Shown here piece by piece: positions 60,984 to 64,000 of a stretch of 64,000 nt of DNA; position 1 is the first letter of the stretch; each line of letters starts with the position of its first letter. Where the stretch lies: assembly GCF_024460475.1 (NCBI RefSeq), contig NZ_JANFYN010000001.1, positions 1-64,000 on the forward strand, in the 5' to 3' direction. Source of the DNA: Holdemanella sp. MSK.7.32. Its GTDB lineage: Bacteria; Bacillota_I; Bacilli_A; Erysipelotrichales; Erysipelotrichaceae. Both the position numbers and the translations under genes were made by a program. The notes under the pieces were generated by a model. That model was not told the origin of the DNA. It saw only the letters and a list, made by a program, of their open reading frames with translations, and ran no database searches.

Positions 60984-61420
60984 TTTCTTTCAGCCGTCCT
61001 AACGTAGTTTTTTAAAATTTCAATCAGTTTGTTTCCATCATCTCTTGAAAGACGATTAAATATGCGTTGTGGGGTTGATTTTACTTGGAACTGTCTTTCT
61101 ATAATACCCGCCAATCTTTCGCCTACAGGAGCATTATTTGGTTCTCTATCCAAAGATTGAAGCTCATACATCAATGACCAGCACTTTTTCTTTTGTCCTG
61201 CTGTCATAACTTCATCAATCTTATTATTCTGTTGTTTTTCCAAGTAGGCGATGATTTCATTGGCTTCACGATAAGTTAGTTCTTTAGTTGAATGTTTACC
61301 TGCCTGACTAAAAATAATCATATGCAAGATGTCATTATCTTTATCTTGGCGGTCAACATATCCTAATGCATTTGCAATAGCATATATTTTTTTGGTTTGC
61401 CAGCTCTCAACAGTTTTCAT
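60971..61420 (-). CDS. GemA/gp16-like protein (DUF1018)
   Basis: 149 residues: TKKIYAIANALGYVDRQDKD, ILHMIIFSQAGKHSTKELTY and PQRIFNRLSRDDGNKLIEIL fit the DUF1018 family of Mu-like phages (GemA, modulating host genes or gyrase). It lies immediately upstream of mor, the Mu order. Confidence 0.88.
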   Translation of the reverse strand: MKTVESWQTKKIYAIANALGYVDRQDKDNDILHMIIFSQAGKHSTKELTYREANEIIAYLEKQQNNKIDEVMTAGQKKKCWSLMYELQSLDREPNNAPVGERLAGIIERQFQVKSTPQRIFNRLSRDDGNKLIEILKNYVRTAERKWMN

Positions 61421-61437
61421 AAGATTGCTCCTTTCCG

Positions 61438-62070
61438 TTATTCCGCTTCTAGCGTTACCTTGATTGAATCTTCAACAATCAATGAACTCTTGATTTTAGC
61501 GACTGCTTCTTCAACCGTTCCTTCAAATCCTGAAGCTTCAATAATTCTCAAGATATTTTGATAAGCCATAACATCCTGTACAAGAAAAGCATAATCACTC
61601 GCTTCTTTTTCACTAAGGTCAGTGTACTTCAGGATGTTCTTTTGATCTTGTTTGTATTTTCCTTTTAACCGTTTCATAAGAAGCGTTTGTTTCTTCTGAT
61701 CAGGAGTCATATGAGTGACAACATTGGATAATGTATCTTCAATATAATCTCCCTTAAACATATTTGCCAACATTGTTTTTGCAACATCGGTCAATGAAAA
61801 CTTTGTTTCTTCTTTAATAAAATCAGGAACAGTCTTTCCTAAAACCTCTTTGATAACGACCCACGAAATTGGTTTGACTGTTGCTGCATTTTGTACGATG
61901 ACTTTAGCACCATTATTTCCATAGATTTCTACGGTTTTTAGTTTTGTATCCTGCAAATCTTTTTCGGCGTATTCTTCAAAATCAGCCTTTAAATTTTCCA
62001 TTTCATTTTTGATGCCAGCCAATTGTGCATCTAGCTCTGCATAACGATCCACTTTCTCTCTAATTTCCAT
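61438..62070 (-). CDS. Phage early protein, coiled-coil N-terminus, unknown
   Basis: 210 residues from the ATG at 62070 (GGAGGT site). The first 60 residues are coiled coil (DRYAELDAQLAGIKNEMENL), then a mixed domain with VKPISWVVIKEVLGKTVPDF and a helical end. Could replace Gam in Mu-like layout; no family assigned. Confidence 0.65.
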   Translation of the reverse strand: MEIREKVDRYAELDAQLAGIKNEMENLKADFEEYAEKDLQDTKLKTVEIYGNNGAKVIVQNAATVKPISWVVIKEVLGKTVPDFIKEETKFSLTDVAKTMLANMFKGDYIEDTLSNVVTHMTPDQKKQTLLMKRLKGKYKQDQKNILKYTDLSEKEASDYAFLVQDVMAYQNILRIIEASGFEGTVEEAVAKIKSSLIVEDSIKVTLEAE

Positions 62071-62317
62071 GTTCGCTACCTCCAGCGAATTTACTAGCAC
62101 ATGTAGTGCATAATTCTACATTATTAAATACTTTTACATGTTCAGCCGTTCCACAACACATGCATGTAGGGATATGCTTTTTGATGAGAAGGCTATTGTC
62201 TTCCGTTTGAACGATTTCTACTGCTGCACCTTTTGGAATGTTCATCTGATGTCTAATCTGTGCAGGAATCGTAATTCCACCAGTTCTAGAAATCTTTTTA
62301 AATAGTTTGTTTTCCAT
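62060..62317 (-). CDS. AbrB/SpoVT-type DNA-binding protein with zinc ribbon
   Basis: 85 residues. LFKKISRTGGITIPAQIRHQ, then MNIPKGAAVEIVQTEDNSLL is a swapped-hairpin AbrB domain; CMCCGTAEHVKVFNNVELC and TTCASKF form a C-terminal CxxC...CxxC ribbon. A transcription regulator of early phage genes. ATG at 62317 after AAGGAGG. Confidence 0.87.
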   Translation of the reverse strand: MENKLFKKISRTGGITIPAQIRHQMNIPKGAAVEIVQTEDNSLLIKKHIPTCMCCGTAEHVKVFNNVELCTTCASKFAGGSEHGN

Positions 62318-62402
62318 CTGTTTTTCCTCCTTTGCTTTCCTATGCTCCACTCTGCATTATCCGAGGGCTTGTGACCTCCGTTGGCTGCATTAGAGCAATG
62401 GG

Positions 62403-62570
62403 TTATTTATCCCCAGTGCATTTTTTGTATTCATCTTCTGTAATCGGATAGGCTTCTTTAACATATAAAGAAAAGTAAGCCATAAACTCTTCCGCTGTTA
62501 GCTCTTCATCAACCTCGACAAATCGCTTTTCACCGTTCAGATTCTTGATCACAAAATACTGTGATTTCAT
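62403..62570 (-). CDS. Small phage protein, 55 residues
   Basis: MKSQYFVIKNLNGEKRFVEV then DEELTAEEFMAYFSLYVKEA and a short acidic/basic end (EDEYKKCTGDK). A clean AGGAGGTACT site precedes the ATG; its 5' end overlaps the lytic transglycosylase stop by 41 bases. Unknown function. 62318-62402 holds only the intergenic region. Confidence 0.72.
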   Translation of the reverse strand: MKSQYFVIKNLNGEKRFVEVDEELTAEEFMAYFSLYVKEAYPITEDEYKKCTGDK

Positions 62571-63132
62571 ATTGAGTACCTCCTATCAGTTCTTTTGCTT
62601 TTAATACTTTTTTAGAGTAGTCTGTTTCATAAATGCCTTGTTCCCATAACTTTTGAGCTCCTGCAACACCAATGTTATAAGCCATAAGCATTTGATGTTC
62701 GCTTTCGTTCCATTTCAGCTTGCTTAATAAGAAGATGCCAGCCTTAGCGCCTTGGTATGGATCAAGCATATTTGTTAGTCCTAACTCTCTTTCTACCTCT
62801 TCAAAATTGACTTTATTGACTTGCATAAGTCCAAAATCATCTGTGCATGATATAAGTTCTGGATTGAAATTACTTTCTACTTTCATAATCGCAAGTACTA
62901 ATTTCATATCTAATCCTGCATCTATGCATTCTTGTCTTATATAATCTTGCAAATCCATATCAAGAGGGACATTGTAGTATGTTTGAGTTTTCAATATCTC
63001 AACTTTTTTAGGTTCAACCCTTTGAGTTTTAATTTCTATTGATTTATCCACTGGCGCAATTGCCAAGGCATATATCTTATTCGCTACTATGATAGTGATT
63101 ATTATTGAAACCATCAGAAGAGATCTTTTCAT
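62530..63132 (-). CDS. Lytic transglycosylase-like protein
   Basis: 200 residues. An N-terminal hydrophobic helix (SLLMVSIIITIIVANKIYA) exports or anchors it. The SLT domain has LVLAIMKVESNFNPELIS with the catalytic glutamate, GLMQVNKVNF and MLMAYNIGVAGAQ. Located among early genes, unlike late endolysins, so a role in entry or membrane homeostasis is possible. ATGA overlap with the upstream small gene. Confidence 0.85.
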   Translation of the reverse strand: MKRSLLMVSIIITIIVANKIYALAIAPVDKSIEIKTQRVEPKKVEILKTQTYYNVPLDMDLQDYIRQECIDAGLDMKLVLAIMKVESNFNPELISCTDDFGLMQVNKVNFEEVERELGLTNMLDPYQGAKAGIFLLSKLKWNESEHQMLMAYNIGVAGAQKLWEQGIYETDYSKKVLKAKELIGGTQYEITVFCDQESER

Positions 63133-63275
63133 TGCTCCATCCTCTTGCATTTACTCATTTCTTTTTGAAGTCTTCTTTTGTGTTTTAACAGATCTCTTTT
63201 TCTCATTGGTGAAGAAGTGCTTTGTAAATCTACTTCGCAGTTTTTAAGTTTGTTTAAAACCTCTTTTTTATCCAT
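63129..63275 (-). CDS. Small basic phage protein, 48 residues
   Basis: MDKKEVLNKLKNCEVDLQST then SSPMRKRDLLKHKRRLQKEM and SKCKRMEQ. Very basic; two cysteines. Starts after GGAGTTTAAC and overlaps the transglycosylase start by ATGA. Probably nucleic-acid binding, unknown. Confidence 0.65.
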   Translation of the reverse strand: MDKKEVLNKLKNCEVDLQSTSSPMRKRDLLKHKRRLQKEMSKCKRMEQ

Positions 63276-63276
63276 G

Positions 63277-63495
63277 TTAAACTCCTATTTCATCGTCACT
63301 TTCTCTTATTTTTTCTAGATCTTGATACATAAGAAGTACGCTTAAGTATGCAATTGAACCTAACAAGGTTGATGTAAGGACTTTTGGCTTTGACTTTAGA
63401 TATTGCATTTGCGTATTGAAATGTATGTTGCTTTCGTATAAGTGCTTGTATCTAGGGTTTTTAGTTACTTTTTCAAAGAATTCTTGTCCAGTCAT
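63277..63495 (-). CDS. Small phage protein, 72 residues
   Basis: MTGQEFFEKVTKNPRYKHLY then a helix with LTSTLLGSIAYLSVLLMYQD that may be membrane-inserted, and an acidic tail. Begins two bases after the upstream stop; a longer start at 63552 is possible. Unknown function. Confidence 0.6.
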   Translation of the reverse strand: MTGQEFFEKVTKNPRYKHLYESNIHFNTQMQYLKSKPKVLTSTLLGSIAYLSVLLMYQDLEKIRESDDEIGV

Positions 63496-63496
63496 A

Positions 63497-63676
63497 CTAT
63501 TTTTCGTTTCTAGCTTCCAATATTGCCTGAAGCGTTCTTTTTTCCTTTTCATACTCGTGTACTAAACTCCAATCACAAGCATCCCATCGGTCTTTCATAT
63601 CGATATAGAACAACTCTCTGTCAATCCATTCAATTCTTCTTTTGATTTCTTCGTTGGTCATATTCTGATATTCCAT
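63497..63676 (-). CDS. Small phage protein, 59 residues
   Basis: MEYQNMTNEEIKRRIEWIDR, ELFYIDMKDRWDACDWSLVH and an EKEKRTLQAI helix. GAGGTGATAAA precedes the ATG. Unknown; helical and soluble. Confidence 0.62.
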   Translation of the reverse strand: MEYQNMTNEEIKRRIEWIDRELFYIDMKDRWDACDWSLVHEYEKEKRTLQAILEARNEK

Positions 63677-63686
63677 TTTTATCACC

Positions 63687-64000
63687 TCACAATTCCCATA
63701 CAGGCTTAAGAACTTCAATGATCTGTTCATATGTCATCTTATTATCGTTCTCTTGAAATTTTTGATCCAACACCATCGCACATTTTTTAAGTTTTAAAAT
63801 ACCAAGATCTTCTTTACTTACACTCCCATATCGACCTGAATTCGTCATCATTCCTAAAACGATCATGAATGTATTCAGTTTCGCATAATCTCCTAAGTGG
63901 TAATCTTTCCATTCATCACAAACTTCTTGAGCGAACTTCTTTCTGTTTAGTCTTGGCTTATCAGGTGGAAGAATCCCTTTTTCCTGCAAATTCTTTTTGA
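63687..64000 (-). CDS. Phage protein, 5' end outside window
   Basis: At least 104 residues visible; the frame stays open to the window edge (KKNLQEKGILPPDKP is the first readable part). Contains RKKFAQEVCDEWKDYHLGDY and MTYEQIIEVLKPVWEL at the end. Probably helical; no family recognised. Overlaps the next gene start. Confidence 0.6.
   Translation of the reverse strand, partial: KKNLQEKGILPPDKPRLNRKKFAQEVCDEWKDYHLGDYAKLNTFMIVLGMMTNSGRYGSVSKEDLGILKLKKCAMVLDQKFQENDNKMTYEQIIEVLKPVWEL

Larger units (their letters stand above)
34761..64000. mobile_element. Mu-like transposable prophage (right end and most of the genome; continues past the window)
   Basis: All genes from 34870 to the right edge lie on the minus strand. 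Mu-type markers are a Mor-family activator (60651), a GemA/gp16-like protein (60971), a gp27-like protein (59291) and a Mu F-type minor head protein (55412 region), combined with an SPP1-like portal and a PBSX-type contractile tail. No integrase is seen. The right end carries paired 22-bp repeats starting with TG and abutting a broken host gene. Transposase and repressor genes are expected to the right of 64000. Confidence 0.85.

Overview
The window is low-GC DNA from a member of the Bacillota. A gut Erysipelotrichia-type organism is my best guess, from the RodZ-pgsA-cinA-recA order, the NAD salvage pair, the fused AroE-AroK, the tandem amidohydrolases and the AT-rich codon use; the species cannot be fixed from the sequence alone. 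Genes are dense. Many neighbours overlap by ATGA or TAATG, and terminators often run into stop codons.

Positions 1-34760 are chromosome. In order they hold: four tandem amidohydrolase paralogs (1-4274); aspartate kinase, an rRNA m5C methyltransferase and a pseudouridine synthase (4319-7517); a small winged-helix gene that looks like a Fic remnant, next to repeated TTTCCCTTAA boxes; a mannose-6-phosphate isomerase / cupin glucose-6-phosphate isomerase operon with a clear promoter and two palindromic operators; a DbpA-like helicase; a three-gene peptide or gamma-glutamyl hydrolase operon; pncA-pncB; a rodZ-pgsA-cinA-recA operon; assorted housekeeping genes; a MarR-controlled Ntn hydrolase; an SPFH protein with a ribbon-helix-helix partner; aroD; decayed genes; and a fused aroE-aroK gene preceded by an apparent aromatic-codon leader peptide and attenuator.

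Positions 34761-64000 are most of a transposable, Mu-like prophage, all on the minus strand, with its right end inside the window. The end is marked by two 22-bp repeats that begin with TG and abut a truncated host gene (C-terminus of a GyrI-like effector-binding protein). From right to left the prophage has early genes (GemA/gp16-like, a Mor-family activator, AbrB-like, a lytic transglycosylase), a Mu gp27-like protein, a phage NusG paralog, terminase, SPP1-type portal, head genes, a contractile PBSX/Xkd-type tail (sheath, tube, a tail chaperone with a -1 frameshift, tape measure, baseplate), lysis genes, a Dam-type methylase and a small repressor-like protein. The MuA/MuB-like genes would lie beyond position 64000.

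The most unusual feature is the diversity-generating retroelement (DGR) inside the prophage late region: a C-type-lectin/FGE-fold target gene with a variable repeat (VR), an Avd-like gene with an added zinc ribbon, a DGR reverse transcriptase, and between avd and the RT a tandem array of three different full-length template-like repeats plus a remnant, where a single template repeat is usual. The VR reads as a mosaic of two of these templates. All 11 of its differences from the mosaic fall at template adenines (coding strand) and none at other bases. This suggests a multi-template, combinatorial DGR in which template choice or switching adds to adenine mutagenesis.
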